A stretch of 64,000 nt of DNA from Pseudomonas entomophila (GTDB taxonomy: Bacteria; Pseudomonadota; Gammaproteobacteria; Pseudomonadales; Pseudomonadaceae), in assembly GCF_018417595.1 (NCBI RefSeq), contig NZ_CP070982.1, forward strand, positions 1,761,501-1,825,500, written 5' to 3'. Made by a program: the position numbers and the translations under genes. This document shows positions 18,701 through 30,500 of this stretch, piece after piece (position 1 is the stretch's first letter; each line of letters starts with the position of its first letter). Below the pieces are notes generated by a model that worked only from the letters and a program-made list of their open reading frames with translations, did no database searches and was not told the origin of the DNA.

Positions 18701-19600
18701 ATGGACAATTCGCTGCGCCGCGGGGCCCTGGAAATGGTCGCCGCCATGCTGATCTCCGGGACCATCGGCTGGTTCGTGCTGGTGTCCGGGTTGCCGGTGC
18801 TGGAGGTGGTGTTCTGGCGCTGCGTGTTCGGGGCCGGCACCTTGCTGTTGATCTGCGCGGCCATGGGTATTCTCAAACCCGGTGTTTTGACCCGCGCGAC
18901 CTTCCTGTTGGCCGTGGCCAGTGGGGTGGCCATCGTCGGCAACTGGGTGCTGTTGTTCGCTTCCTACTCGCGGGCCTCCATCGCCATCGGCACGGCGGTG
19001 TACAACGTCCAGCCGTTCTTGCTGGTGGGGCTGGCGGCGCTGTTCCTCGGCGAGAAGATCACCCTGCCCAAGTTGACCTGGCTGAGCGTGGCCTTCCTCG
19101 GCATGCTGGCCATCGTCAGCGCCCATGGCGCCGGGCAGGGCAGTGGCGGCGAGTACCTGCTGGGCATCGCCCTGGCCCTGGGCGCGGCGTTTCTCTATGC
19201 CGTGGCGGCCCTGATCATCAAGCGCCTGACCGGTACTGCGCCGCACCTGATTGCGCTGGTCCAGGTGAGCACGGGCGCATTGCTGCTGGCGCCTTGGGTG
19301 AAGCTTGGCGGTTTGCCGGCTGAGTTGCCCGCGTTGGGCAGCCTGGTGACGCTGGGCATCGTGCACACGGGGTTGATGTACGTGCTGCTCTACAGTGCCA
19401 TCCAGCGGCTGCCCACGGCGTTGACCGGGGCGCTGTCGTTCATCTATCCAATCGCAGCGATCCTGGTCGACTGGTTCGCCTTCGGCCATCGCCTTACCCC
19501 CTTGCAGTGGCTGGGTGTGGCGCTGATCCTCCTGGCAGCGGCAGGCATGCAGCAGGGCTGGTGGTTCCGGCCAGCCGCCAAGCCGCTGCGCCAGCGCTGA
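18701..19600 (+). CDS. EamA/DMT-family exporter
   Basis: A 299-residue inner-membrane protein with ten predicted hydrophobic segments forming two EamA repeats (about residues 10-140 and 150-285). Typical wording includes FWRCVFGAGTL, the end-of-repeat YNVQPFLLVGLAALFLGEKI, and its counterpart SFIYPIAAILVDWFAFGHRL. DMT exporters often carry amino acids or related metabolites out of the cell. The start at 18701 follows AGGAGGTG by three to four bases; an in-frame upstream ATG at 18647 would add 18 non-hydrophobic residues and is rejected. It is divergent from the Lrp gene. Confidence 0.88.
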   Translation: MDNSLRRGALEMVAAMLISGTIGWFVLVSGLPVLEVVFWRCVFGAGTLLLICAAMGILKPGVLTRATFLLAVASGVAIVGNWVLLFASYSRASIAIGTAVYNVQPFLLVGLAALFLGEKITLPKLTWLSVAFLGMLAIVSAHGAGQGSGGEYLLGIALALGAAFLYAVAALIIKRLTGTAPHLIALVQVSTGALLLAPWVKLGGLPAELPALGSLVTLGIVHTGLMYVLLYSAIQRLPTALTGALSFIYPIAAILVDWFAFGHRLTPLQWLGVALILLAAAGMQQGWWFRPAAKPLRQR

Positions 19601-19758
19601 ACTGCGGGCGACGGCGTGTTTTTTCGAGCGCTAGAGAGGCATTGTCCTTCTATTCGATTGGATTGATGGCTTATTGATGGCATTGTCATTGTCTTGTAGG
19701 CTTCGCAAACGTTTTCGCAGCGATGCGCTCCTGCCTCCCAGTGACGGACCACTCCTGT

Positions 19759-21453
19759 ATGCCTTCTATTTTCCGTGCCTTGGCCGCTGGCCTGGCGCTG
19801 CTTCCTGCTGTCGTTTTCGCCGCCTCGTTCCAGTCTCCCGGTGATCGCGACCTGATCCGGGACCGCCAGGAGAACCTGTTGCAGGAGCAGCGCAAGCGTC
19901 TCGAGGAACTGCAGCAGTTGCCTGGCAAAGCGGCGTCGCCAGCACCGGCCTTGCCCAGCGACGAGGGGCGTTGCTTTGAAATCCACAGTGTCGAGCTGCA
20001 AGGCGCGACCTTGCTCAGCGAGCGCCAGCGCCAGGCGTTGCTGCAGGATTATCAGGGCAAGTGCCTGCAAGTCGGCCAGATCAACGACCTGCTCAAGCGC
20101 ATCACCAACCACTACATCGACCGTGGCTACCTCACCACCCGCGCCTACCTGCCCCAGCAGGACCTGGGCTCGGGCATCCTGCGGATCATCATTGTCGAAG
20201 GGCGCCTGGAGGGGCTGGACGAATCCGCGCTGGCCAGCCCGCGCGAGCTGGCCATGGCCTTCCCCGGCAAGGCCGGGCAGGTCCTCGACCTGCGCGAGCT
20301 GGAGCAGATGGTCGACCAGCTCGGGCGCCTGCCCTCGCGCCAGGCCGAGATCGAACTGGTGCCCGGCCAGGCGGTCGGTGGCAGCCGGGTGCAGCTCAAA
20401 GGCCAGCGCGACAAGCCCTGGCGGGTGTCGGCCAGCCGCCACAACAATGGCGATGCCAGCAGCGGCGAGCAGCAGATGAACCTGGGGTTGGAGTGGGACA
20501 GCCCGTTGGGCCTGGCCGACCAGCTCAGCCTGCGCAGCGGCCAGGACGTGGTCAGCGACCACTGGCGCCACGCCGACAGCAAGGGGCTGAACTACAGCCT
20601 GCCGTGGGGCTGGTGGACCTTCAACTACAGCTACAACCACAACTACTACCGCACCCGCGACACCTCCAGCGGTTTCCCCTTCAAGCTCGACGGCGACAAC
20701 ACCGTGCACCAGCTCCAGGCCGAGCGGGTGATCCACCGCGACAGCCTGAGCAAGACCGGGGTGAGCCTGGGCGTGAGCCATCTGCGCGCGCGCAACTACC
20801 TCGACGACACCTTGATCGATGTGTCGAGCACGCGCATCACCGAGCGCCAGCTGGGCTTCAACCATGGCCGGCGCATCGGCGGCGCCTTCGTCAACCTCGA
20901 TGCCGGCTGGCAGCAGGGGATCGGCGCGCTCGACGCCCAGGGCGCGGGCGACCCCCATGGCAACGAGCCCGTGGCGCGCTACAACAAATACACCCTGACC
21001 CTGAGCTACCTGCAGCCGTTCACGGTATGGGGCGAGCAATTCAGCTTCGACAGCCTGGCCACTGGCCAACGGAGCGAGGATGCCCTCTACAGCGGCCAGC
21101 GCATCAGTGTCGGGGGGCTGTCGTCGGTACGCGGCTTCAAGGAACAGACCCTCACCGGCGACAGCGGCGGCTACTGGCGCAACCAGCTGCGCTGGCGCCG
21201 CCCGGTGACCTGGGGCGCCTTGCAGCCCTGGTTGCGCGAGTACGGCATGGCCTTCGCCTACGATGCCGGCGTGATCAAGGGCCAGCATGGCAACGGCAAC
21301 GACCATGGCCGCCTCAGTGGCAATGCCGTCGAGCTCAACGTGCGTGGCCAGTACTTCGCCGCCAGCGCGACCTTCGCCCGTTCGCTGGAGCGCCCCGACG
21401 CCATCACGCATCGCGAACACCCGATCTACTTGCGCGTCGACGCGTTCTTCTGA
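19759..21453 (+). CDS. cdiB: two-partner secretion outer-membrane transporter (CdiB/ShlB/FhaC type)
   Basis: A 564-residue TpsB protein. A signal peptide (MPSIFRALAAGLALLPAVVF, cut near ASFQS) is followed by a charged linker, a POTRA_2 domain (about residues 65-145; EIHSVELQGATLL, YLTTRAYLPQQDLGSG) and a ShlB-type 16-strand barrel. The lid-lock loop motif VRGF occurs in SSVRGFKEQTLTGD, and the protein ends in phenylalanine (RVDAFF), as outer-membrane barrels do. It exports the adjacent CdiA, which starts 89 bases later. The start at 19759 is chosen because the signal peptide begins there; an in-frame ATG at 19723 is possible. No strong Shine-Dalgarno is visible for either. Confidence 0.93.
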   Translation: MPSIFRALAAGLALLPAVVFAASFQSPGDRDLIRDRQENLLQEQRKRLEELQQLPGKAASPAPALPSDEGRCFEIHSVELQGATLLSERQRQALLQDYQGKCLQVGQINDLLKRITNHYIDRGYLTTRAYLPQQDLGSGILRIIIVEGRLEGLDESALASPRELAMAFPGKAGQVLDLRELEQMVDQLGRLPSRQAEIELVPGQAVGGSRVQLKGQRDKPWRVSASRHNNGDASSGEQQMNLGLEWDSPLGLADQLSLRSGQDVVSDHWRHADSKGLNYSLPWGWWTFNYSYNHNYYRTRDTSSGFPFKLDGDNTVHQLQAERVIHRDSLSKTGVSLGVSHLRARNYLDDTLIDVSSTRITERQLGFNHGRRIGGAFVNLDAGWQQGIGALDAQGAGDPHGNEPVARYNKYTLTLSYLQPFTVWGEQFSFDSLATGQRSEDALYSGQRISVGGLSSVRGFKEQTLTGDSGGYWRNQLRWRRPVTWGALQPWLREYGMAFAYDAGVIKGQHGNGNDHGRLSGNAVELNVRGQYFAASATFARSLERPDAITHREHPIYLRVDAFF

Positions 21454-21542
21454 GCCGCGCGCCCACCCTTTGCCCGTGACATCGCCGCCCAGCCATGGGC
21501 TGCCCCGCAACCTGCGCCCATAGCGCCTGGAGTTTGTTCGAC

Positions 21543-24500
21543 ATGGACATCCGCACCCCGCTGAATCAATGCATCGCCCTGATCGTCGCGGGCGTGATGT
21601 TCCTCAACCCCATCGTCACCACGGCGGCCGAGCTCACCCTCGACGCGGCGGCCAACGCCAACACCCACCTCGGCCAGGCGGGCAACGGGGTGCCGATCGT
21701 CAACATCGCCACGCCCAATGGCAGCGGGCTGTCGAACAACACGTTCAGGGACTACAACGTCGGCAGCAACGGGCTGATCCTCAACAACGCCACCAGCAAG
21801 ACCCAGTCCACCGAGCTGGGCGGCATCATCGTCGGCAACCCCAACCTGCGTGGGCAAGCTGCCCAGGTGATCCTCAACCAGGTCACCGGCGGCAATCGCA
21901 GTACCCTGGAGGGCTACACCGAGGTGGCGGGGCAGGCGGCCCGGGTCATCGTCGCCAACCCGCACGGCATCACCTGCAAAGGCTGCGGTTTCATCAACAC
22001 GCCACGGGCCACCCTCACCACCGGCAAGCCGGTGATGGACGGCGAGCGCCTGGACCGTTTCCAGGTCGATGGCGGCGACATCTCTATCGAAGGCGACACG
22101 CTCAATGCCGGCAACCTCGACCAGTTCGACCTGGTCACCCGCAGCGCCAAGCTCAACGCCGAGCTGCACGCCAGGCAGCTGAACATCGTCACCGGGCGCA
22201 ACGACGTCCAGGCTGACAGCCTGCAGGCCACGCCACGCGCCGACGATGGCAGCACAAAACCGCTGCTGGCCATCGACAGCTCGGCGCTGGGGGGCATGTA
22301 CGCCGGCAGCATCCGCCTGGTAGGCACCGAACAGGGGGTTGGGGTCAAGCTGGCCGGCAACCTGGCCGCCACCACCGGCGATATCCAGGTGGATGCCAAT
22401 GGCAAGGTGACCCTGGCCCAGGCTGCCAGCGCCGGCAACCTCAAGCTCGAGGCGCAGAGCGCCGAGCTGACCGGCAAGACCTACGCCGCCGGCAGCGCCA
22501 CGCTGCGAGTGCGTGACACGTTGCAGGTTGGCCAGAGCCTGGCCGCCCGTGAGCAGATCACGGCCAATGCAGCCCTGATCGACAACCGTGGTGTCGTCGA
22601 GGCGGGTGTGGAGCCAGACAACACGCGCAACACCCGTGGCGACCTCACCCTGACCGGCCAGACGCTGCAGAACCGCGGCAGCCTGGTTGCCAACCGCGAC
22701 CTCAAGATCGACAGCACGGCCACCCTGGACAACCAGGGCGGCAGCCTCAAGGGTGCCAACGTCACGCTGACGACCGGCCAGTTGGACAACCGCAAGGGCC
22801 AGGCCCTGGCCGATGGCATCTTGCAAGTGACTGCCAGTACCGTGGACAACCGTCAGCAGGGGCTGCTGAGCAGCAGTGGCCGCACGCAAGTGGATGTGAC
22901 CGACACGTTCGACAACCGTGGCGGGCGGGTGGTCGGGCAGGCTGGGCTGAAGGTGACGGCCACGCGCTTGGACAACAGCGCCAGTGGCCTGGTCGGCAGC
23001 GACCAGAAGGCCGAGGTGACCACCCACGCGCTGCTGGATAACCAGAACGGCGGCAAACTCAGCGCCGATCGCCTCGAACTCACCACCGCCGGCCTGCTCA
23101 ATTCGGGCGGCCAGTTGCTGGGCGGCGACCTGCTGATCCGTGCCAGCGCCGACATCGACAACCGCCTCGGGCTGATGTCGGGCAAGCGCCTGCTCGACCT
23201 GTCCGCGGTAAACCTGAACAACGCCGGCAAAGGCAACCTGCAAAGCCAGAACACGCTCAAGGTCAGGGTCGCCACCCTGGACAACCGTGACAACGGCCTG
23301 CTCTCGAGCAAGGGTGCCCTGAGCTTGCATGGCGACACGCTCGACAACCGTGGCGGGTTGCTGCTCGCAGACCAATCGCTGACGGTCACGGGTGGGCATT
23401 TCGACAACCGTGACAAAGGCGCGGCCACGACCCAGGGCAACGTCCGTGTCGAGGTGACCAAGCTGACAAATGGCAACGCGGGTCATCTGCAAAGCGATGG
23501 GCGCATGGACCTGGTGGTTACCCAGGTGGACAACCAGGCCGGTGGGCGGATCATCGCCAAGGGCGACCTGGATGCCAAACTGGGCACGTTGAACCAGCAG
23601 GGTGGCCAACTGTCCGGCCTTGGCCAGCTGGTGCTGACGGCCGATACGGTCGACAACCAGTTCGGCGCGAGCATCCGCGGCGGTACGGGCGCCGACATCA
23701 GCGCCCGCCAGGTCCTCAACCAGCAGGGCACCATCGCCAGCGTTGGCAAGGTCAAGCTCACCGCGCGCGAGCTGCTGGACAACCAGGGCGGCAAGGTCCT
23801 CGGCGACAGTGGCCTGGCGCTGACCGTGCAGCGGTTGCTGAACCAGAGCAATGGCCTGCTCAGCGGGCGCGACAGCCTGAACCTGGAAGGGGGGCAGTTG
23901 CTCAACAGCGGTGGCTTGCTGAGCAGTGCCAAGCATATCGGCATCGACGTGTCCGGCAAGCTCGACAACAGCGCCAAGGGCCGGATCATCAGTGAAGGCG
24001 GGCTCACCCTCAAGGCCGCCGAACTGGCCAACAACCAGGACGGCAAGGTCTCCGCAGTGGGCCTGCTCGACCTGACCACCACCGGTTTGCTGGGCAACCA
24101 GGGCGGTCAACTGGTCACCAATGCCGGGCTGATGCTGCGCAGCGGCCGCCTGGACAACAGCCAGGCCGGCGTGATCAGTGCACAAGGGCATGCAGAACTG
24201 CATGGCGGCACCCTCGTCAACAGTGGCAAGGGTGACATCGGCGCGGCCAGCCTGACATTGGTCGCGGATGATCTGGACAACAGTGCCCTGGGTCGTATCA
24301 GCGCCGCAGGCCGGATCGAGGCGACCCTGGGTGGCCTCGACCAGCATGACCACGGCCAACTGGTCAGTTCCACCGGCATCGAGCTCGACCTGCAGGGCGG
24401 GCAACTGATCAACCGTGACGGCGGCCTGCTGCGCTCTCCCGGTGGCCTGCTGCTGCGCCAGGTGGGCACTGTCGACAACAGCCTGGCCGGCGAGATCTCC

Positions 24501-27500
24501 AGCGACCAGGCCTTCACCTTGGCGGCCACCTCCTTGAACAACCAAGGGGGGCGTGTGGTCAGCAAGCAGTCCTTGACCCTGCGTATCGCCAACGCCCTGG
24601 ACAACAGCCTCAAAGGCGTGCTGTCCGCCAGCACCGGCCTGGACGTCAAGGCCGCCAGCCTCGACAACCGCCAGGGTGGCAGCCTGGCCAGTGGCGCCGC
24701 GCTCAAGGTGACCCTCGATGGCTTGCTCGACAACCGCGTCGACGGCATCTTGTCCGCGCTCGGCCTGCTGACCGTGGCCAGTGGCGAGCTGGCCAACAGC
24801 GAGCGCGGGCTGCTGTCGGGCAAGACCGGTGTGGGCATCACCACCGGCAAGCTGGACAACACCCTGGGCGGCCAGGTGATCAGCCAGGGCGAACTGACCC
24901 TCACCAGCGCCGAACTGGACAACCGTGGCGGCACCCTGAGCAGCACGCAGGCGATGACCGTGGCCAGCGCCGACCTTTTCAACGGCGCCGATACCCGTCA
25001 ACGCGGCGGCTGGATACACAGTGACGCCGGCCTGACCCTGACGGCGGCCAAAGTCGACGGCAGCGAGGGCGGCGAGATCTCCGCCAAGGGCGACCTGCTG
25101 CTGCGGGTCGATGCGCTGATCCAGCGCCAGGGCCGTCTGCTCGCCGAAGGCAAGCTCGACCTCGACCTCAATGGCGGCGACCTGATCAACGAAGGGGGGC
25201 GCATCAATGCCACCGGCCCCCTGAGCATCCAGCGCCTGGGCCTGCTCGACAACCGCAGGGGCGAAGTGTCCAGCGACCAATCCTTCAGCCTGGTTGCCCG
25301 ACGCATCGACAACCAGCAAGGCCAGATCATCAGCCAAGGCCGCCTGGGCCTTGAGGCCGCGCAGCTGTTCAACAGCGACAAGGGCCTGTTCTCCGGTGTG
25401 CAGGGCCTCGAGGTCACGGGCAGCGACCTGGACAACAGCGCCAGCGGAACCCTGTCGAGCAAAGCGGGCGAACTGACCGTGAAACTGGATGGCCTGCTCG
25501 ACAACCGAGAGCTGGGCGCCCTCGCCAGTGGGGGCAAACAACACATCACCGCCAACCGCCTGGACAACCGCAAGGGTGTGATTTCCTCCGATGCAGCCAT
25601 CACCCTGAGTGTCGGTGAACGGCTCGACAACCGTGACGGCGGCCTGATCTCGGCCACCGACGACCTGACCTTCGACCAGGCCGGCACGGTCGTCGACAAC
25701 CGTGCCGGGCAGATCAACGGCCAGGCGATCAGCCTCGACGGCAAGCGCCTGGACAACAGCAACGGCCAGCTGACCAGCCGCGCGAAACTGCGCATGACAT
25801 TGACCGAGGCGCTGCTCAACGGCAACGGTGCCCGGTTGACCAGTGGCGGCGACCTGCTGCTCACCGCCGCCGAAGTGCACAACGGCGCTGGCAAGCTGAT
25901 CAGCCAGGGGTTGCTCACGCTCAACGCCGACCTGCTGGACAACCAGCGTGGCGGCAACCTGGCCAGCCAGCAGAACCTGGTGCTGCGCCTGAAGGGCGAC
26001 CTGCTCAACGGCGAGGACGGGCTGGTGTTCAGCGAGCGCGGGGGGCTCGATATCCAGGCCCAGGGCCTGGGCAACCAGGCGGGTACGCTCAAGAGCCAGG
26101 GCACCATCAAGGTGACTTTGGACGATGCGCTGGACAACGCCGCTGGGCGTATCGAAAGCCTGCAAGGTGACCTCGACCTGAATGCCGCCCGCCTGGGCAA
26201 CAGTGCTGGCGGCACGCTCAGCGCCGCCAAGGGCAAGCTCACCGGCGTGATCCGTGGCAGCTTCGACAACCAGAGCGGTGTCGCCCAGGCACAGTCGCTG
26301 TCCATCGAGGCCACGGGCGGGGTGAACAACCAGCGCGGCTACCTGTCAGCGCTTGAAGGCGACAGCCGCATCGTCACCACCGACTTCGACAACCGTGGCG
26401 GCGGCCTGTACGCGGCCGGCCTGCTCAAGCTCGAAGGCCAGCAACTGCAGAACCAGGGCGCGGCCCCAGGGCAGGGCGGCAAGATCGGTGCCGGGCGTTT
26501 CGATTTCAGCCTGGCCGGCACACTGTTCAACGGCTTCGGCCAACTGGAGAGCGAAAGCGACCTGCTGCTGCGCGCCGCGCAGATCGACAACCGCAATGGC
26601 AGCCTGCGGGCACTCGGCAAGACCGGCACCAGCCGCTTCATCGTCACCGGCAGCCTGCTCAACGACAACGGCGTGCTGGCCAGCGCCAACCAGGACCTCG
26701 ACCTGCAGATCGGTGGCCTGAGCAACAGCGGCGGGCAATTGCTGCACACCGGCCAGGGCACGTTCGGCCTGGCCTCGGACAAGGTCATGCAGGCCGGTGG
26801 CCTGCTCCACACCGACGGCTTGCTGAACATCAATGCCGCCAGCTGGACCAACAGCAGCGTCTTGCAGGCGCGGCGCCTGGAGCTGGATATCGGGCGCTTC
26901 GTGCAGACCGCCAGCGGCAAGCTGCTGGCCGTGGAAAGCTTCAAGGGCCGTGGCGGCAGCTGGACCAACCATGGCCTGCTGGCCAGCGACGGCAGCCTGC
27001 AGCTGGACCTGAGCGGCACCTACGACGGCAATGGCCGCCTGAGCAGCCTGGGCGACCTGGGGCTGACGGCCAACGATGTCGTGCTGTCCAGCGCCGCCAG
27101 CCTGGCCGGTGGTGCCAGTACCGGGGTGACGGCCCGCAACCTGCTGAGTAACGCCGGCCGCCTGACCTCACTGGGTGGCCTGACGGTGAATGCCGCCACG
27201 CTCGACAACAGTGGCACCCTGGGAGGTGCCGCCACCGTCAAGCTCACGGCCAACAACCTGAGCAACCAGCGCGGCCTGCTGTTCAGCGGCAACGACATGA
27301 CGTTGCGCGTGGGCAGCTTCACCAACAACTATGGCGACCTCTACAGCCTGGGCGGCCTGGACGTGGCCGGTAACGGCAGCGCCCGCGCCGCATTGCTGGA
27401 GAACATTTCCGGCAGCCTCGAAAGCGCTGGCAACATGACGCTGGCCGTCGATGAACTGCTCAACCGCAAGGAACACCTGAACGCCAAGCTGAAACTGGTC

Positions 27501-30500
27501 GGCGGCAACGTCAATGTCTACTCCGACGACTTCTGCGACGGCAAAGGTTGCGAGTTGTACTTCACCGCGACGGAAACCTGGCAAGACGTCATCGACGCGG
27601 ACAGCCCCACCGCGTTCATCACCGCCGGCGGCAAGCTGAATTTCACCGGCAATGCGCTGCGCAACCACTACAGCAGCATCTCCGCTGGCGCCGACATCAA
27701 CGTCAACACCGGCGTGTTCGAGAACAAGGGCGCCGGTGGCGGCGAACAGCGCAACCTGAGCGCCAGCATGTACACCCGTAATCGCGGGCTGTACAACGCC
27801 TTCATCAGCGCCAGGAACCAGTTCAACCAGAACCCTGGCTCCCTGACCCTCGACCAGGTGATGGCGGCGGCGGGGTATCCGAGGGAAAGCATCTACAACG
27901 TCATCGACAACCGCACACCGATCGCAGGTGCGGTGGTCGCCCCTGCGGTGGTCCAGTCGGCCGGCGCCGTGACCATCAACGCCACCCAGCGCATCGACAA
28001 CAGCGTGGTGCGTGCTTACCAGGCCGGCGCGGGTAGCCTCCAGGGGCGCGGTAACGCCAACGCCGACCCACGCCAGGCCCAGACCCAGGTGCGCGCGCTC
28101 AATCCGCAACTGCCACCGGACCTGGCCCAACGCCAGGTCAATCCGGTCACGCTGCCGAGCTTCAGCTTGCCCCAAGGCAGCAATGGCCTGTTCCGCATCA
28201 GCAGCCAGGCCGGGCAGTCCGCGGCCAGCGCCGGCGCCCTGGCGGCGGTTGGTGATCGCACCCAGGCCGGCAGCGGCATCTTCATCGCCCCGCTGGCGGG
28301 GGCCGCCAGCGCCGACGGCAGCCAAGCGCAACCCCTCGCAGTCGACGGCACGACTGCGGCGCCGGGCGCACAAGGCAATGCCGGTGTCGGGCTGACGGGC
28401 CTGGCCAGTGGTGTGCGCCTGGTCCAGGGCGTGCCCGAGCGCAGCGCGCCGAGCGTCGCCCACAAGTACCTGGTGGAAACCAACCCGGTGCTGACCGACC
28501 TCAAGCAGTTCCTCAGTTCCGACTACCTGCTGGGCGAGCTCGACGTCAAGCCGGACCAGGCCATCAAGCGCCTCGGCGACGGCCTGTACGAGCAGCGCCT
28601 GATCCGCGAGGCCGTGGTCGCGCGCACCGGCCAGCGCTTCATCGACGGCATGACCAGCGATGAAACCCTGTTCCGCTACCTGATGGACAACGCCATCGCC
28701 AGCAAGGACCAGTTGTCGCTGCGCGTGGGCGTGTCGCTCAGCGCCGAGCAGGTGGCGGCGCTGACCCACGACATCGTGTGGATGGAAGAGGTGGAGGTCA
28801 ACGGCGAGAAAGTCCTCGCCCCGGTGCTGTACCTGGCCCACGCCAACGGCCGCCTGGCGCCCAATGGCGCGCTGATCCAGGGCCGCGACGTCAACCTCAT
28901 CAGCGGTGGCGAGCTGGTCAACGTCGGCACCCTGCGCGCCACCAACAACCTTGCCGTCAGCGCCACCCACATCGGCAACAGCGGGCTGATGGAGGCCGGC
29001 GGTCGCCTGGACATGCTGGCCACCGACTCGATCCGCAACGCCCAGGGCGGCGTCATCGCTGGCCGCGAGGTGAGCCTGACCGCGCTGACCGGCGATGTGA
29101 TCAACGAACGCAGCGTCACCCGCCTGGAAGGCCGCGCCGGTGGCGAGCACGTGACCAAGGACCTGGTCGATGCCGCCGCGCGCATCGAGGCGGCGAACGA
29201 CCTGACGATCACGGCTGGGCGGGATATTGGTAATGTCGGCGGCACGATCAAGGCTGGCCGCAACATCGAACTGGATGCCGGCCGTGACCTGTACATCGCC
29301 AGCCAGGAAGGGATCGACAGCCACGAGTATCAACGTCGCCGTGTCAGCGGCTACGACACCGCGATCACCCAATACGGCAGTGAGGTGACGGCCGGAGGCA
29401 ACCTCACCGCTACTGCCGGCCAGGATCTGAGCATCGTCGCCAGTGAGATCGAGGCTCGCCGCGACCTGGCCCTGCAGGCCGGCCGTGATGTGACGCTGGC
29501 CGCCGCAGCCAACGAGGAGCACAGCTACTCGAAAGGCAAGAAAGGCAATACCAAAACCACCCGCCAGGAAGATGAAGTCGAGCAGCAGTCCGCCGTGGTG
29601 AAGGCCGGTGGCGACCTGAACATCGATGCCGGGCGCGACCTGCGCCTGGTGGCGAGCAAGGCCAGTGCCGGCGACGAAGCCTACCTGGTGGCAGGTGACA
29701 AGCTGGAACTGCTGGCCGCCAATGACAGCCAGTACTCGCTGTACGACATGAGCAAGAAGGGTGGCTGGGGCAGCAAGCAGACTCAGCGCGACGAAGTGAC
29801 CGACGTCAAAGCAATTGGCAGTGAGGTTACCAGCGGTGGCGACCTTACCCTCAAGAGTGGCGGCGACCAGTTGTACCAAGGGGCGAAGCTGGCCTCTGGA
29901 AATGACCTGACCCTTGATAGCGGTGGCTCGGTGACCTTCGAGGCGGTCAAAGACATGCATCAGGAGAGTCACGAGAAGTCCAAGTCCAATGCTGGTTGGT
30001 TCAGCATGCAGGGCAAGGGCAGCACTGATGAAACTGTGCGTCAAAGCGAGTTGGCGGCCAAAGGCGATCTGGTGATCAATGCCGTTGGCAAGATTCATGT
30101 GGATGTACGCCAGGTCAATCAGCAGACGGTGAGTGAATCCATCGATGCCATGGTCAAGGCCGATCCGAAGCTGGCCTGGCTCAAGCAGGTAGAAGCCCAG
30201 GGCGGTGTGGACTGGCGTCAGGTCAAAGAAATCCACGACTCGTTCAAGTACAGCAATTCGGGGCTGGGACCGGCTGCCCAACTGGTCATCGCGATTGTCA
30301 TGGCGGCAGTAGTGGGGCCTGCGGCTGCAGCCTGGGCAGGCGGTGGTGCCACGGGGGCCGCCGTAGGGGCCATTGCCACAGGTGCCTCGACCAACGCTTC
30401 GGTAAGCGTCGTTAACAACCGAGGCAATCTCGGGGCGGTGTTCAAGGATGTGACATCGTCCGAGGCAATGAAGGGTTATGTCATCTCTGGTGTGACAGCT

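Noticed and set aside
21426..26165. Very long open frames antisense to cdiA (about 1580 codons) and at 27168-30758
   Set aside because: They mirror the FHA-repeat coding strand in high-G+C DNA, have repetitive low-complexity translations and no ribosome sites. The sense strand encodes a clear CdiA.
22560..27450. Regular DNA periodicity that could suggest a CRISPR or satellite array
   Set aside because: The unit is a degenerate protein repeat (LDNxxGG) in one continuous reading frame; units are not identical and there are no unique spacers or cas genes.
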